A stretch of DNA of 64,000 nt from Parasediminibacterium sp051861445 (GTDB taxonomy: Bacteria; Bacteroidota; Bacteroidia; Chitinophagales; Chitinophagaceae), in NCBI GenBank assembly GCA_051861445.1, contig JBHYCS010000006.1:1-64000 (forward strand), in the 5' to 3' direction. Shown piece by piece: positions 1 to 10,432 of the stretch (the first letter of the stretch is position 1; each line of letters starts with the position of its first letter). Position numbers and translations under genes: made by a program. The notes under the pieces were generated by a model, which was given only the letters and a program-made list of their open reading frames with translations, made no database searches and had not been told where the DNA came from.

Positions 1-1496
1 GTAAATGGATGACTTAAAAAACGAAAACGACGTGAACCACCTGGTATGTAACGTTGGATGGTAACATTGCCAGAAATCGAACCTGAAATAGTGCCTACTC
101 TTGCAGTACTACTTGCTGAAGAAAGTAGTACTAAATTACTATTTGTAGTTAAAGTACCTGCTAGAATAGATAGTACATTAATAATATTAAGTGAGTTTGT
201 GATGCTTACCCCTGCACTATTATTAATCGTTAAATTATTAACCGTATTTGCTAAAGGTGTAGTAGTAAAATTGCCAGTAACTTGTGCAGTTATTCCATTA
301 AACTCATAATTACCGCTGCTACTAAATGTTTTTGTAACACCTGTTGTGCCTGTTAGTTGAATATTGGAAGTGGTATTACTAACACCCGTTGTAGACACTA
401 AACCATCTGGACTGCCAATTTTTAATCCCCCACCATTAGCAACATTAAATGTGACGTTATTTGAAGCTGAGTTAAAAACATTTGTACCAAAATCTAAAAT
501 AGCCCCACTGTTTACATTAAAAGTTATTAATCCTGCTCCTCCATTTGTAATTGTACCAGCAGATTTAATAAATGATTGTACGCCACTTTTATTAAAATTA
601 AAATTACCTACACCAGAACCTTTATTAATTATACCTCCAGACATGTTAAAATTTCCAGCCAAGTTGAGGTTAAAGCTTGCACTACTAGCTACCAAGAAAA
701 GTGTACCTCCTGAAATACTTAAGTTTCCTAATACATTAACATTTACAGTAGCAACAACACCGCTTCCTGTTGTTTCAAGTGTTCCTCCTAAAATATTCAA
801 ATCACCATTTATTGTGACAGTTTTATTATCAGAAGCAGCTAATGAAACAAATCTAATTTTACCTGAGTTAGTGTTGATTAAATTAACATTACCCCTAAAT
901 ATAGTTGTACCAGCAGCCGTTGTAACTAAAGCAAGCTGCATAGTATTTGTTTGGGCAGCACAGTTCCAAGTAAAATGATAAAAAGATTGATTAGCTGTAT
1001 TTGATAATGAAGATTGAGCAACTACACCAGTAACCAAACAAGTAGAAAAATCTTGCCAAGTTGCAATAGGTAAACCAGTACCAATATTATGCTGATAAAT
1101 AGCATTACTAGCTACAATCAAACTACCTGTAACTGTTAATGTGCCAGTATTTACTAAGTCAGATGCACTCGTTCCATCATCAACTACAGTTAATGTTTGC
1201 CCACTACTAATGGTAATAGTACCACCGCTATTAATAGTAGTCTGATCAATGGAAACAGAAGATGCTACTGTAACATTGTGTGTGCCTTGAATAGTAATTA
1301 CACCAGAAGCATTGGTGGGGGTTCCCTCACCTACTGTTGGCGTTGCCCAAGTAGTACCATCAAATCGTTCCCAAGTACCAAGTGTGCCCCATGTTCCTGT
1401 TCCAGCTGAGCGATAATCACCAACAGATTGGGCTTGTATTTTTATTGTAAGTATGGTAATAAATACCAGCAAAAGAAAGTATACATTTTTTTTCAT
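1..1496 (-). CDS. Secreted beta-repeat surface protein, partial (C-terminus outside window)
   Basis: The reading frame is open from an ATG at 1496 to the left edge, giving about 498 residues with no stop. It begins MKKNVYFLLLVF and has a signal peptide ending near IQAQS. The rest is Gly/Ser/Thr/Asn-rich, with many short beta-strand units of the type found in secreted filamentous or beta-helical surface proteins of Bacteroidetes. Near the edge it reads VTIQRYIPGGSRRFRFLSHPF, a phrase common in proteins exported by the type IX system, so a C-terminal sorting domain probably lies beyond the window. It starts 16 bp after the pectate lyase stop and is probably the second gene of that operon. A role in binding pectin or plant material is inferred only from the neighbours. 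Open frames on the opposite strand are shadows of this repeat-rich gene. Confidence 0.8.
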   Translation of the reverse strand, partial: MKKNVYFLLLVFITILTIKIQAQSVGDYRSAGTGTWGTLGTWERFDGTTWATPTVGEGTPTNASGVITIQGTHNVTVASSVSIDQTTINSGGTITISSGQTLTVVDDGTSASDLVNTGTLTVTGSLIVASNAIYQHNIGTGLPIATWQDFSTCLVTGVVAQSSLSNTANQSFYHFTWNCAAQTNTMQLALVTTAAGTTIFRGNVNLINTNSGKIRFVSLAASDNKTVTINGDLNILGGTLETTGSGVVATVNVNVLGNLSISGGTLFLVASSASFNLNLAGNFNMSGGIINKGSGVGNFNFNKSGVQSFIKSAGTITNGGAGLITFNVNSGAILDFGTNVFNSASNNVTFNVANGGGLKIGSPDGLVSTTGVSNTTSNIQLTGTTGVTKTFSSSGNYEFNGITAQVTGNFTTTPLANTVNNLTINNSAGVSITNSLNIINVLSILAGTLTTNSNLVLLSSASSTARVGTISGSISGNVTIQRYIPGGSRRFRFLSHPF

Positions 1497-1512
1497 ACGC
1501 TTAAGAGATTGG

Positions 1513-4500
1513 TTATTGTTTTATAAAAGTGGAAGTTGAAATATTAGCAGGAGTTACTAGTCTAATTCTGTATGTTCCTGTTGGTAAAGAATTTACACTT
1601 ATAAAGGTTTTGGTACTGTAAGGTGCTACAGCAATATCTTGTATTTTTTTACCTACAGCATCTACAATTGATATCATTGTATTAGCTGTAGCAGTAGGAT
1701 ATTTTATAGTAATAAATGTTGTAGCAGGATTAGGAAAAACTTGCAAAATTTCTTTTGTGTTTGTTGCTAGAATTAGCACTTTACTGTAATTAAATTTTCC
1801 ATCAATATCTACTTGTTTAACTCTGTAATAAACCGTATTGGTAAATACAGTATTGGTAACTCTATAAATATGGTTTCCGCTATTATTTTTTGCGGTAACT
1901 GTTTTAATAGCAGTAAAATCAATTCCATCATTGCTTTTCTCAATAATAAAATGGCTTGTATTTACTTCATTTGTAGTTATCCATTCTAATAAATGACCAT
2001 CAACTTTTTGTAGTGCATTGAATGATAGAAATTGTAAAGGCAATGCTGCACAATTGGCAAAACTAACTTTATCTGCACCGGCTAAAACAGGCACTAAATT
2101 TCTAACGTCAGTAGCATTCAGTGGTGTATAATTGTAGTAGGTAGAAGGTGTAAAAACAGTATTAGCATTTAATTCATCAAACTTTATGGAACGCCTACTT
2201 GGATTTAACATATTGGCATTTATTTGTGCGGTGATAATTGGCAGTCCACTATCATCATAATCGTTGCCACTATGTTTTAACCCTCTTGCAGGATAATTAC
2301 CCGTTTTAGAAGTAAAAGTATTATCTGTATTATTACCATAAATGGTTTTAAAATCAGCTGCAGTTCTATCAGCATACATTGGCCAAATAGTATTTAAGAA
2401 GAAATTATTTTCACAAAAAACAAAAGCACTATTAGCTGCAACAGCACCATACAACTGAACGTTTTCAAATAAATTATTCAAAACATGAACCTCTCCAAAA
2501 CGTACCCTTGGATTTCTAGAATTAGTATTAAAAAAATGATTGTTGTAGTAGGTTACTTTTAAACGATTGTTATCAGTAGCACCATTATTATCAGAATGAC
2601 CTACTAAACTTGTTTTCCAGCTATTTCTGATTAGGCACCAAGAAATAGTTACATAACTAGCACCGTCTTTTACATCAATTCCTCCATCAGGATGTTCAGA
2701 ATCAGCTGGTCTAGAAGTAGGATGTCCAACAGTACAATGGTCTACCCAAATATGATGTGTTTCTGTTCCTCCAATATTAATTCCATCATCATAATAATCG
2801 AAGAAAGTAATGTTTCTAATAAGTATATTGTAAGATCTTTTAACGTTTATACCAATTTTAAATACCACATTCTGCTCACCTACAAAACTTAAATCTCCTT
2901 GTTCAGGAATATCTAACATGCTGTTACCAAAAACTTTTAAGCCATTTGTACTTAAGCTTTGTGTTCCATCATAAACACCTTCTCTCAATAAAATTACCAA
3001 TGGAGCTTTTTTAACTCCATTTGATGTAACATTATTGTTATAAGCCCTTTGCCTATTATACAATAGTTCACACAACTTATTAAACTCAGAAGAGCCATTA
3101 ATAAAAACAGTATCAGACGAACATTGTCCACCACGTGTTGGACCTGTAAAACCATCTCCACTCATTGCAGCAAAACCAACAACGTTTTCAAAATTGATGT
3201 TGTTATTGCTATTAAAAGTTGCTGTAACATTTTTATTAGCATTCATAACAACAGTTTGGCTAATGGTATTACCAGTTATAGCTCCACCAAAACCACCAAA
3301 TGTGGATCCAGCAATAGGTATAGCTGTAACCGTTACAACTGTATTTTCTGCATATTCACCACCAGAAGGTTGTAAAATAATTGTTCCCAAACCAATGATA
3401 TTGGTAGTTAACTTGTAAGTAGGAATGGTATTAAAATTTGCATTTACAACTTTATTAGCATTCATTGTTATTGCAAGTGGATTTGTTGTACCCGTTACAT
3501 CACCACTCCAATTAGCAAATACTTTATTAGGCGTACTTTGAGCTTGTAGATTTATAATCTCATTTTCAAAATAAGTATTATTAGCCCTTGTTGGTGATGC
3601 AACAACGTTACCACCGTTTACTGCATTTACTTGCAGTATATAGGTATTACAAGGTAAGCCATTCAAACTCAATCTATCTATGTTAGGTCCATCTGTTGTA
3701 TCCCAAATAAGCTTTATATTGTTTACACCTCCAGCCAAATTAATAGATACAACTTCATCAGCCCAAGTAGTAAAATTGGTAGTTCTGTTAAAGTTTAATA
3801 AAGAATGATACACATCGTTTATAAAGAGCTTCCCTTTTCTGTAAGTATCATTTCCTAAAGAATATCTAAAGCTAGCATTGTAAACACCTGCTTGTTGTTG
3901 ACATACAGTAAACACAATTTCATTTTCACCACTATCTAAAAAATTCACAAAGCCTAAACCATTAAACCCTGCGTTATTATTGTTTACACTACCTGTAAAA
4001 GTTGCATTTTCTGCCTCGTAATGTGTAATAACAGTTAGAGGATCTATAAAATTTATAGTAACAGTAAATTGCTTGGTAGAATTATTTTGAGCGGTTATCG
4101 TGTAAACTACAGCACTAGAAAAGTTTTGAGCAACTGTAGGTAAAGGACTAACAGTTGCACCATTAGAAACCACTAATTGTTGAGGAACAACATTTGAAAC
4201 ATTGGTACCGTTAGGAACATTAACAGTTATTGTTCCTGATATACTGTTTATAATGGCATTTCCAATTTGTGCATTCGATAACCGAAAATTGAGGATCTCT
4301 TTTTCAATTGATGCTGTTGGGGTTACGGTAACAGTCCACTGTTTTGTACTTCCATTTTGTGCTGTTACGGTGTAAGTAACAGGATTTGTAAAATCAAGTG
4401 CAGACGTAACAGATGGAGATATAGTAGATTGTGGAGATATAGCAATACCTGTAGGAATTATGCTTGTTAGATTGGTACCAATGGGAACATTTATTTGTAC

Positions 4501-5061
4501 TGTTGCAGTTGCTGCATTAATGGTAGTACTACCTATTTGATTGTTGATTGTAAAAGCAGTAATATCTGCACTACTACTAAGTGTGGCACTAGCTTCTACG
4601 TATAAATCATGTATTTGAATATTTCCATTCAAAGGTTCAATACGTATGGTAATTGGAGCATTGGTAACCAAAGCTGTAAACTGTGCACTTAAGTTAAATA
4701 TTGCAGCACTTAAAACGGATATATTAGGTGTTAATGTAGTAAAACTTGTTTCCCCATCTTTTTGATATTTAATTGCTACGTTTCTTGCCGATGAAGAAGT
4801 GCTTTTCATATGAACCCGTATTACACCACAAGATGGTACAACTACTTGTAAAAATCCTCCGCTGTTTACTTGAATCATACCCTGACTACAAACACCGTCG
4901 GCAGCCTTTGTAGGAGAAATTGTACCATTCGATGTAACGCCTGTTGGCAATGCTGTTGTATTAAATGCATGATTGATTAAAACTGTTTGTGACAAAACTG
5001 TTTTAACCGAAATAAAAGATATTAATAGAACAATAAAAAAGAGTGTATATTTTTTATTCAT
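1513..5061 (-). CDS. Multidomain secreted pectate lyase (PL1 family) with type IX sorting domain
   Basis: 1182 residues. A signal peptide covers about 1-24. An N-terminal domain (to about 160) is followed by two tandem DUF5018-like beta domains (about 165-250 and 255-337), each ending in a T(V/I)TAQN.STKQ(W/F)TVT motif. A CBM6/35-like carbohydrate-binding module starts with HYEAENATF (about 345-470), and two InlB-like beta repeats follow (475-545, 548-617). The parallel beta-helix lyase domain runs from about 624 to 930. It shows WVDH at 772-775, the calcium-site acidic residues D792 and D796, VTISW at 804-808, and RNPRVRFG at 849-856, where R849 aligns with the catalytic arginine of PL1 lyases. 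The C-terminus (1105-1182), starting near LQVFPNPA, is a type A Por sorting domain for surface export. It cleaves polygalacturonate by beta-elimination. It has its own upstream operator, so it is probably co-regulated with SusC/SusD. Confidence 0.93.
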   Translation of the reverse strand: MNKKYTLFFIVLLISFISVKTVLSQTVLINHAFNTTALPTGVTSNGTISPTKAADGVCSQGMIQVNSGGFLQVVVPSCGVIRVHMKSTSSSARNVAIKYQKDGETSFTTLTPNISVLSAAIFNLSAQFTALVTNAPITIRIEPLNGNIQIHDLYVEASATLSSSADITAFTINNQIGSTTINAATATVQINVPIGTNLTSIIPTGIAISPQSTISPSVTSALDFTNPVTYTVTAQNGSTKQWTVTVTPTASIEKEILNFRLSNAQIGNAIINSISGTITVNVPNGTNVSNVVPQQLVVSNGATVSPLPTVAQNFSSAVVYTITAQNNSTKQFTVTINFIDPLTVITHYEAENATFTGSVNNNNAGFNGLGFVNFLDSGENEIVFTVCQQQAGVYNASFRYSLGNDTYRKGKLFINDVYHSLLNFNRTTNFTTWADEVVSINLAGGVNNIKLIWDTTDGPNIDRLSLNGLPCNTYILQVNAVNGGNVVASPTRANNTYFENEIINLQAQSTPNKVFANWSGDVTGTTNPLAITMNANKVVNANFNTIPTYKLTTNIIGLGTIILQPSGGEYAENTVVTVTAIPIAGSTFGGFGGAITGNTISQTVVMNANKNVTATFNSNNNINFENVVGFAAMSGDGFTGPTRGGQCSSDTVFINGSSEFNKLCELLYNRQRAYNNNVTSNGVKKAPLVILLREGVYDGTQSLSTNGLKVFGNSMLDIPEQGDLSFVGEQNVVFKIGINVKRSYNILIRNITFFDYYDDGINIGGTETHHIWVDHCTVGHPTSRPADSEHPDGGIDVKDGASYVTISWCLIRNSWKTSLVGHSDNNGATDNNRLKVTYYNNHFFNTNSRNPRVRFGEVHVLNNLFENVQLYGAVAANSAFVFCENNFFLNTIWPMYADRTAADFKTIYGNNTDNTFTSKTGNYPARGLKHSGNDYDDSGLPIITAQINANMLNPSRRSIKFDELNANTVFTPSTYYNYTPLNATDVRNLVPVLAGADKVSFANCAALPLQFLSFNALQKVDGHLLEWITTNEVNTSHFIIEKSNDGIDFTAIKTVTAKNNSGNHIYRVTNTVFTNTVYYRVKQVDIDGKFNYSKVLILATNTKEILQVFPNPATTFITIKYPTATANTMISIVDAVGKKIQDIAVAPYSTKTFISVNSLPTGTYRIRLVTPANISTSTFIKQ

Positions 5062-5149
5062 GATGGCAGAGTAGTATAAAATGAGGCTAAATAAATTACT
5101 TTATTAAACCGAAAATTAGAAACGTTTACATAGGTTAACGAATTAAACT

Positions 5150-5165
5150 ACGCAAACGTTCCCGA
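5150..5165 (-). promoter_or_regulatory. Candidate LacI-family operator upstream of pectate lyase
   Basis: ACGCAAACGTTCCCGA is an imperfect palindrome around a central ACGT (CGCAAACG / CGTTCCCG), the usual layout of LacI/GalR operators. Exactly the same 16 bases occur at 10541-10556 upstream of the SusC gene. The centre is about 96 bp before the pectate lyase start codon. A second core, AAACGTTT, lies at 5120-5127. Binding by the nearby LacI protein is inferred. Confidence 0.65.
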
Positions 5166-5295
5166 CATCGTTACCAATACAAAAAATCAATATTTACGGT
5201 ACTTGTAGCCTGTTCGAACTGCATAAGAAACTATACTTTATTTAGAAAAAAAAGAGAAATGAAAAACAAAAAAAAATATGCAGCTTACACAACAA

Positions 5296-5335
5296 TAAAA
5301 AAGGTTATTGCACAACAGTACAATAACCTTTTATT
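5296..5335 (-). terminator. Intrinsic terminator of the SusC-SusD operon
   Basis: The 10-bp arms AAGGTTATTG (5301-5310) and CAATAACCTT (5321-5330) are perfectly complementary, with a 10-nt loop. On the minus strand the stem is followed by a T-rich tract. It lies 20-60 bp past the SusD stop and separates SusC-SusD from the pectate lyase transcription unit. Confidence 0.8.
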
Positions 5336-5356
5336 CATGAACAATATTACAATTAC

Positions 5357-7177
5357 CTAGTAACGAGGATTTTGATTTAAATTAAAATTAGCTTCTCTAG
5401 CAGGTTGAGGTATTGGTAATAATTCAGATTTGCCAGTTGAAAAACCTGTTGCAAATCTTGCAATTACAATACTATTAATAGTGCTTGTTCCTGTGTTTAA
5501 AAACCAGTTTACTCTTGTTGTTCCAGCAGGGGTAGATGTTGGTGAAGGAGCATAAAATGAGTTGAACCACAAACTAGTATTATCTGATGTACTATTTTGA
5601 CGGAAATACATGTGTGTGGGATAATTATCGAAAGGTGGAACTCTATTAAACATATTTGTTAAAGCAGCTCTAGTCTCTGCTATCTTACTTGCCAATAAAT
5701 TCCAACGAATTAAATCGTATTTTCTTATTCCTTCTCCACCTAATTCTAAAGAACGTTCTTTTACAATTCTATCAAAAAATGGTATTTTCAATAAACCAGC
5801 AGGCAAGTCTACAGACGGATCAGCTACACCAATCGGTTTACCATATCCTCTTCTTCTTACTTGATTAATTGCATTATACGCCAAAGCCGTTGGACCATTT
5901 AATTCGTTCTCTGCTTCTGCTAGCATTAATAAAACATCGCTGTAACGAATGATTTGCCACTTTAAACTAAAATATTGAACAGCATTTGTAGGTGCAACTA
6001 CTGGATTAGTCATCCAATCTCTTCTGTACTTTCCATCATTCATTGCGGTAATTGCTAAACCAATTTTTGTAACACCATCTGTAGCATTATTATAAGGAGC
6101 AATGGTTACATCTCTTCTCAAATCTGTAGAATCAAAACTGTAGAAATAGGTGGGTAAAGGATTGTAGCTTGAGTTTCCGAAGCTTCCAACTCTAGGGCCA
6201 TTGTAATAACCTAATTTAGTATCGGCAGTAGCATTCTGGCCAATTCCAGTTGCTTGAAACATTAATTCACCATTTGGATCTGCAACTGCTCGTGCACAAA
6301 CCTGATCTTTCCATAAAGATTTGAAACTAGGGTTTAAACTATGTTGACCGGAAGCGATAATTTGTGAGCACTCGTCTTTTGCAATTTGATAGTATTTTGA
6401 AGGATTACTTCCTTGTTGCATTTGTCCATTTTGTCTTAAACAAAAACCAGCTCTAAATAATGCTAATCTTGCTCTTAAAGCTTTTACAGTACCTTTTGTA
6501 ATTCTTTCATCTATTGGATCTCCAATTGCTGCCAATTCATTACGCCAAGGTACCAATGTAGATGCAAGATTTAAATCTTCTATCAACACATCATACAAAG
6601 AATCGGTACTTACTCTGAAAGGAAAAGGATTACTTACAGCTAATTTATATGCAGGTAAAAAATGTGCAGGCAAATCACCCCAATTTCTAATGGCTTCAAA
6701 ATAGTATTGAGCTCTTAATGTTAAAGCTTCACCATACATTCTTTGAAGTTTCTTCTTCTCTTGTTCTGTTCCATTTTTATATAATTCCATAGAAGGTATA
6801 TTATCTATACAAATATTTGCATAATCTATCCCTTGAAATAATTGATTGAATGGTCTTTCTAATTGTGCATTACTAGGTGTAGCACTGTAACGAGCAATAT
6901 CTCTTCTATCGTTATCTGGATTACCAGTAGGGCCTTGCATTTCGTCGGTATCTACAGTATAATACAAACTAATTCTAATTCCATAACCTTGATCGCCTGT
7001 TAATCTACTATAAACGCCAGCCAACGCTTGATAAGCTGAGTTTACATCTTTAAAAACCATTTCTGGACCAATAGATGTGATGGGTTGTTGATCTAAATAT
7101 TTTTTACAGCCCCCTGCAAAAAATACTACAGCAGCTAATAATGTAACGATTGATATATTGTTGAATAACTTTTTCAT
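5357..7177 (-). CDS. RagB/SusD family glycan-binding outer membrane lipoprotein
   Basis: 606 residues. The lipoprotein signal ends at GGCKKYLDQ with lipidated C24. A SusD-like TPR domain follows, with the usual phrases LRAQYYFEAIRNWGDLP, a central variable region and the C-terminal RYSDVLLMLAEAEN and REANFNLNQNPRY. SusD proteins sit on the cell surface, cap the partner SusC barrel and deliver oligosaccharides to it. This gene lies 21 bp downstream of the SusC gene and is followed by a clear terminator. The substrate is inferred from the neighbouring pectate lyase to be pectin or oligogalacturonide. The family assignment is certain; the ligand is not. Confidence 0.93.
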   Translation of the reverse strand: MKKLFNNISIVTLLAAVVFFAGGCKKYLDQQPITSIGPEMVFKDVNSAYQALAGVYSRLTGDQGYGIRISLYYTVDTDEMQGPTGNPDNDRRDIARYSATPSNAQLERPFNQLFQGIDYANICIDNIPSMELYKNGTEQEKKKLQRMYGEALTLRAQYYFEAIRNWGDLPAHFLPAYKLAVSNPFPFRVSTDSLYDVLIEDLNLASTLVPWRNELAAIGDPIDERITKGTVKALRARLALFRAGFCLRQNGQMQQGSNPSKYYQIAKDECSQIIASGQHSLNPSFKSLWKDQVCARAVADPNGELMFQATGIGQNATADTKLGYYNGPRVGSFGNSSYNPLPTYFYSFDSTDLRRDVTIAPYNNATDGVTKIGLAITAMNDGKYRRDWMTNPVVAPTNAVQYFSLKWQIIRYSDVLLMLAEAENELNGPTALAYNAINQVRRRGYGKPIGVADPSVDLPAGLLKIPFFDRIVKERSLELGGEGIRKYDLIRWNLLASKIAETRAALTNMFNRVPPFDNYPTHMYFRQNSTSDNTSLWFNSFYAPSPTSTPAGTTRVNWFLNTGTSTINSIVIARFATGFSTGKSELLPIPQPAREANFNLNQNPRY

Positions 7178-7198
7178 ATGCCTAAATAATTTTTTAAA

Positions 7199-10100
7199 TT
7201 AGAATGTAACATTAACACCAAATACAAATGAGCGACTTCTTGGATATGCTGAATAATCTAAGCCTGGAGTTAATGGACTAGAACGTACACTTACTTCAGG
7301 ATCGTATCCTGTATAGTTTGTGAAAAGGGCTAAATTATTACCACTTGCATAAATTCTAAGTTTACTGATTTTTAGCTTTACCAATGTTTTTATAGGTAAA
7401 CTATACCCTAATGTTATATTATTTAACCGTAAAAAAGAGCCATCTTCAATTGCCCAAGAACTTGGGTAAAATGCACCGGAACCAACTAATGGTTGCCAAA
7501 TAGTAGCATTTGCGTTGGCTGCTGCTAATTGCTCTGGTGCTACACCATATACCAAATTATTGGCAACCCATTGTAATCTTGCACCATTTGCATCAACCGT
7601 TTTCCAACGATTAGCCATAATATCTAACATGTTTGAACGATTGGTATAACCATTGGTAAATTCTACTTTGTTTGCATTGTAAATATCATTTCCATAAGAG
7701 AAATTAAAGAAGATACTTGCATCCCAATTTTTATAGGTAAACTGTTGATTAAACCCTCCTGTAAACTTAGGTGTAGGATTACCAATTATTTGTCTATCGT
7801 TATTAATATCAATAATTCCATCTGTATTTAAATCTTTAAACTTAACAGAGCCAGGCTGCACCGTTCCAATAATACCAGCTGCATTTGGAATTTCAGGTTT
7901 TAAAGTATATTGACCTGTTGTGGTATTGTAGTTAAAATCGTTGGTGGTATAAAAACCATCGTTAACCAAACCCCACATTGAACCTACTGGGCTTCCGATT
8001 TTTACAATATAATCGGTTGGCTGACCAGAAACGCCCCAGCTTGCTGCTGGAAAAAATGAATTTTGATTAATGCCTAAGCCTTTGATTTCGTTGTTGTTAA
8101 AGCTCATATTTAAGCTTGCATTCCAGTTAAATTCTTTTTTACGAATAACATTTACATTTAACTGAAACTCCCAACCTTTATTTTGTGTTTTACCAATATT
8201 TTGCTGTTGTGTAGAGTAGCCATAAGTTTGTGCAATAGGAACACGTAACAATAAGTCTCTACTATCATTTACATAGTAATCAACGCTTAAATCTACTCTA
8301 TTTCCAAATAAAGCGATATCTACGCCTATATTTCGGTTTACTAAAGATTCCCATTTAAGTTTTGCATTTGCTAAGTCTGAAGATATAGAACCAGGAACCA
8401 ATTGATTATTTAAACCATAGTATAACAAATCGTTTCTAAAGGTTGTAAGATATAGGTAATCTCCAATACGGCTATTACCAACAGCTCCATAACCTACTCT
8501 AAATTTTAAATCGTTTACTGCAGATACATTTTTCAAGAACGATTCGTTTTTAACTCTCCATGCAAATGAACCAGAAGGGAAAAAGCCCCATCTTTCATCA
8601 GGTGCAAATTTTGAAGAACCATCAAAGCGAACATTGAAAGAAAACAAATATTTTTTATTAAATCCATAGCTTAATCTACTAAAAAAGCTAAGCTGTGTAT
8701 ACTTTGTTTTAATATATTGATTAGCTCCTGCTATTGGTGTTCCTAGCGTTAAATTAGTAAAAGCTTGATTTTTATCTATAAAGTTGGGAAATAAATTATA
8801 ACCAGATCTATTGGTAGTAGTCGTTAATTCATAGGTTTCTTGCCCTGCTAAAAAATCAATATCGTGTTTCTTCTTGTAATTTTTTAATGAATAGCTAATT
8901 ACATTAGAATTAGTAAAGGTTACAGTTTTAACAGTATCTAAGTTTACAATAGGTTTGTTGCTACCGAAGTTGATAGAATATGAACTTGAAGAATCGCTAA
9001 ACTGACGATCTATAAAGCTTTTATTATCATAACCAGCAACTGATTTAAAAGACCAATTTTTACTAATTGCATAGTTAAAAGAAACAGTAATATTATACAA
9101 ATCAGTAGTTTTTCTTCTAAACTCAGCATCAATCAGTTGATAAGGATTAATAAGTGACAAACCGTTTCCTGGATTATCGACTACAGCAGGATCATCATCT
9201 GTAATGTCTTGTCCTGCTGCTAAAAATGGCCGATATTTTACAGCATTTCTTAATCGACTATACGAAGAACCTCTCTCATCTGAAACACCTGCTCCATAAA
9301 CATTTTGGTTACTATAACGACCAATTAACCCAAGTTTAATTTTATCAGTAAGCTTATGCTCTCCTTTAAAATTAAATTGGTGGCGTTGAAAAGATGAATT
9401 TAAAATGATGGCTTTATCATTATTATGAGTGTAGCTAAAATTGTAGGTGGTTTGTTTAGTTCCTCCAGATACGCCTACATTATAAGTTTGTGCAATACCA
9501 TTTTGCCCAATAATTTCTTTTTGCCAATCAACAGGCTTTACATCTTTATAAACATTCAAAGTATCCCAGGTAGACCCAAAAAAACTAGAAAAAGAAGAAC
9601 TATCTTGAGAACTTCCTCTACTTCTCTCGTAGTTATAAACAACAAAATCGTACGGACTTAAAACACCCAATGTCTTCGGTAAATTTCTTGTTCCCACAAA
9701 CGTATTAAATGTAACTTTTGGCTTACCTGTTTTTCCACTTTTAGTAGTAATAATAATCACACCGTTTGCTCCTCTTGCTCCATATATAGCTGTTGCAGCA
9801 GCATCTTTTAATACATCTATGCTTTGAATATCTTGAAGAACCACACTATTCAATCCATTTTCTACTTGAACACCATCTACAATATATAAAGGGTTATTAT
9901 CACCAGTAATACTCATTCCTCCTCTAACCCTAACTCTTACTTCAGCATCAGGAGAGCCTTCAGAAGCATTTGCAGTTACACCGGCCAATCTACCATTTAA
10001 GGCTTCTGCAACAGAATTAATGGGAACATCTTTTAAATCTTTTCCTCCAACACTAGCAACTGATGCTAATAAGTCTTTTCTTTTTACACTTTGATAACCA

Positions 10101-10432
10101 ATTACAACAACCTCATCTCCTGCTGTTTCTTTACTTTTTTCTAAACGAATAACCAAATCACTACTCGTTGCTGCAATTGTTTTATTAGCATATCCAATAT
10201 AACTTACCTGTAAAGTGTATTTCTTTTCGTCATCAGGAACCCTTGTTGTAAAAGCTCCGCTTTTATCTGTTTGAGTTGCCCCCTTAGCACCCACGATGTT
10301 AACAGTAGCACCTTCAAGCGGTTCGCCCGAATTTTCATCAAATACTTTTCCTTTAACCTGTTTTGTTTTTTGAGCTAGAAGCATGACAGAACATGCTAAT
10401 AATAGCACTGTAAGAGCCATTAATTTTTTCAT
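7199..10432 (-). CDS. SusC/RagA family TonB-dependent outer membrane transporter
   Basis: 1077 residues. A signal peptide (about 1-20, ending LLAQ) is followed by a CarboxypepD_reg-like N-terminal domain (about 26-98) and a TonB-box-like EVVVIGY around 107-113. The plug domain has the SusC signatures LNGRLAGV, PLYIVDGV and DVLKDAAATAIYGARGANGVI. The rest is a long beta-barrel ending in an aromatic-rich strand, SFVFGVNVTF. It imports oligosaccharides across the outer membrane using TonB energy and pairs with the SusD gene 21 bp downstream. It is the first gene of its operon. The copy of the 16-bp operator is about 116 bp before the start codon, and the LacI regulator is divergently transcribed. 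Oligogalacturonide as cargo is inferred from context. Confidence 0.95.
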   Translation of the reverse strand: MKKLMALTVLLLACSVMLLAQKTKQVKGKVFDENSGEPLEGATVNIVGAKGATQTDKSGAFTTRVPDDEKKYTLQVSYIGYANKTIAATSSDLVIRLEKSKETAGDEVVVIGYQSVKRKDLLASVASVGGKDLKDVPINSVAEALNGRLAGVTANASEGSPDAEVRVRVRGGMSITGDNNPLYIVDGVQVENGLNSVVLQDIQSIDVLKDAAATAIYGARGANGVIIITTKSGKTGKPKVTFNTFVGTRNLPKTLGVLSPYDFVVYNYERSRGSSQDSSSFSSFFGSTWDTLNVYKDVKPVDWQKEIIGQNGIAQTYNVGVSGGTKQTTYNFSYTHNNDKAIILNSSFQRHQFNFKGEHKLTDKIKLGLIGRYSNQNVYGAGVSDERGSSYSRLRNAVKYRPFLAAGQDITDDDPAVVDNPGNGLSLINPYQLIDAEFRRKTTDLYNITVSFNYAISKNWSFKSVAGYDNKSFIDRQFSDSSSSYSINFGSNKPIVNLDTVKTVTFTNSNVISYSLKNYKKKHDIDFLAGQETYELTTTTNRSGYNLFPNFIDKNQAFTNLTLGTPIAGANQYIKTKYTQLSFFSRLSYGFNKKYLFSFNVRFDGSSKFAPDERWGFFPSGSFAWRVKNESFLKNVSAVNDLKFRVGYGAVGNSRIGDYLYLTTFRNDLLYYGLNNQLVPGSISSDLANAKLKWESLVNRNIGVDIALFGNRVDLSVDYYVNDSRDLLLRVPIAQTYGYSTQQQNIGKTQNKGWEFQLNVNVIRKKEFNWNASLNMSFNNNEIKGLGINQNSFFPAASWGVSGQPTDYIVKIGSPVGSMWGLVNDGFYTTNDFNYNTTTGQYTLKPEIPNAAGIIGTVQPGSVKFKDLNTDGIIDINNDRQIIGNPTPKFTGGFNQQFTYKNWDASIFFNFSYGNDIYNANKVEFTNGYTNRSNMLDIMANRWKTVDANGARLQWVANNLVYGVAPEQLAAANANATIWQPLVGSGAFYPSSWAIEDGSFLRLNNITLGYSLPIKTLVKLKISKLRIYASGNNLALFTNYTGYDPEVSVRSSPLTPGLDYSAYPRSRSFVFGVNVTF

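Noticed and set aside
58..978. Long plus-strand open frames at the left edge
   Set aside because: They are antisense shadows of the secreted repeat protein on the minus strand, which has a signal peptide and an open frame from 1496 to the edge.
5119..5130. GAAACGTTTACA as a second LacI operator
   Set aside because: It shares only the AAACGTT core with the 16-mer; such 8-bp palindromes can occur by chance in AT-rich DNA.
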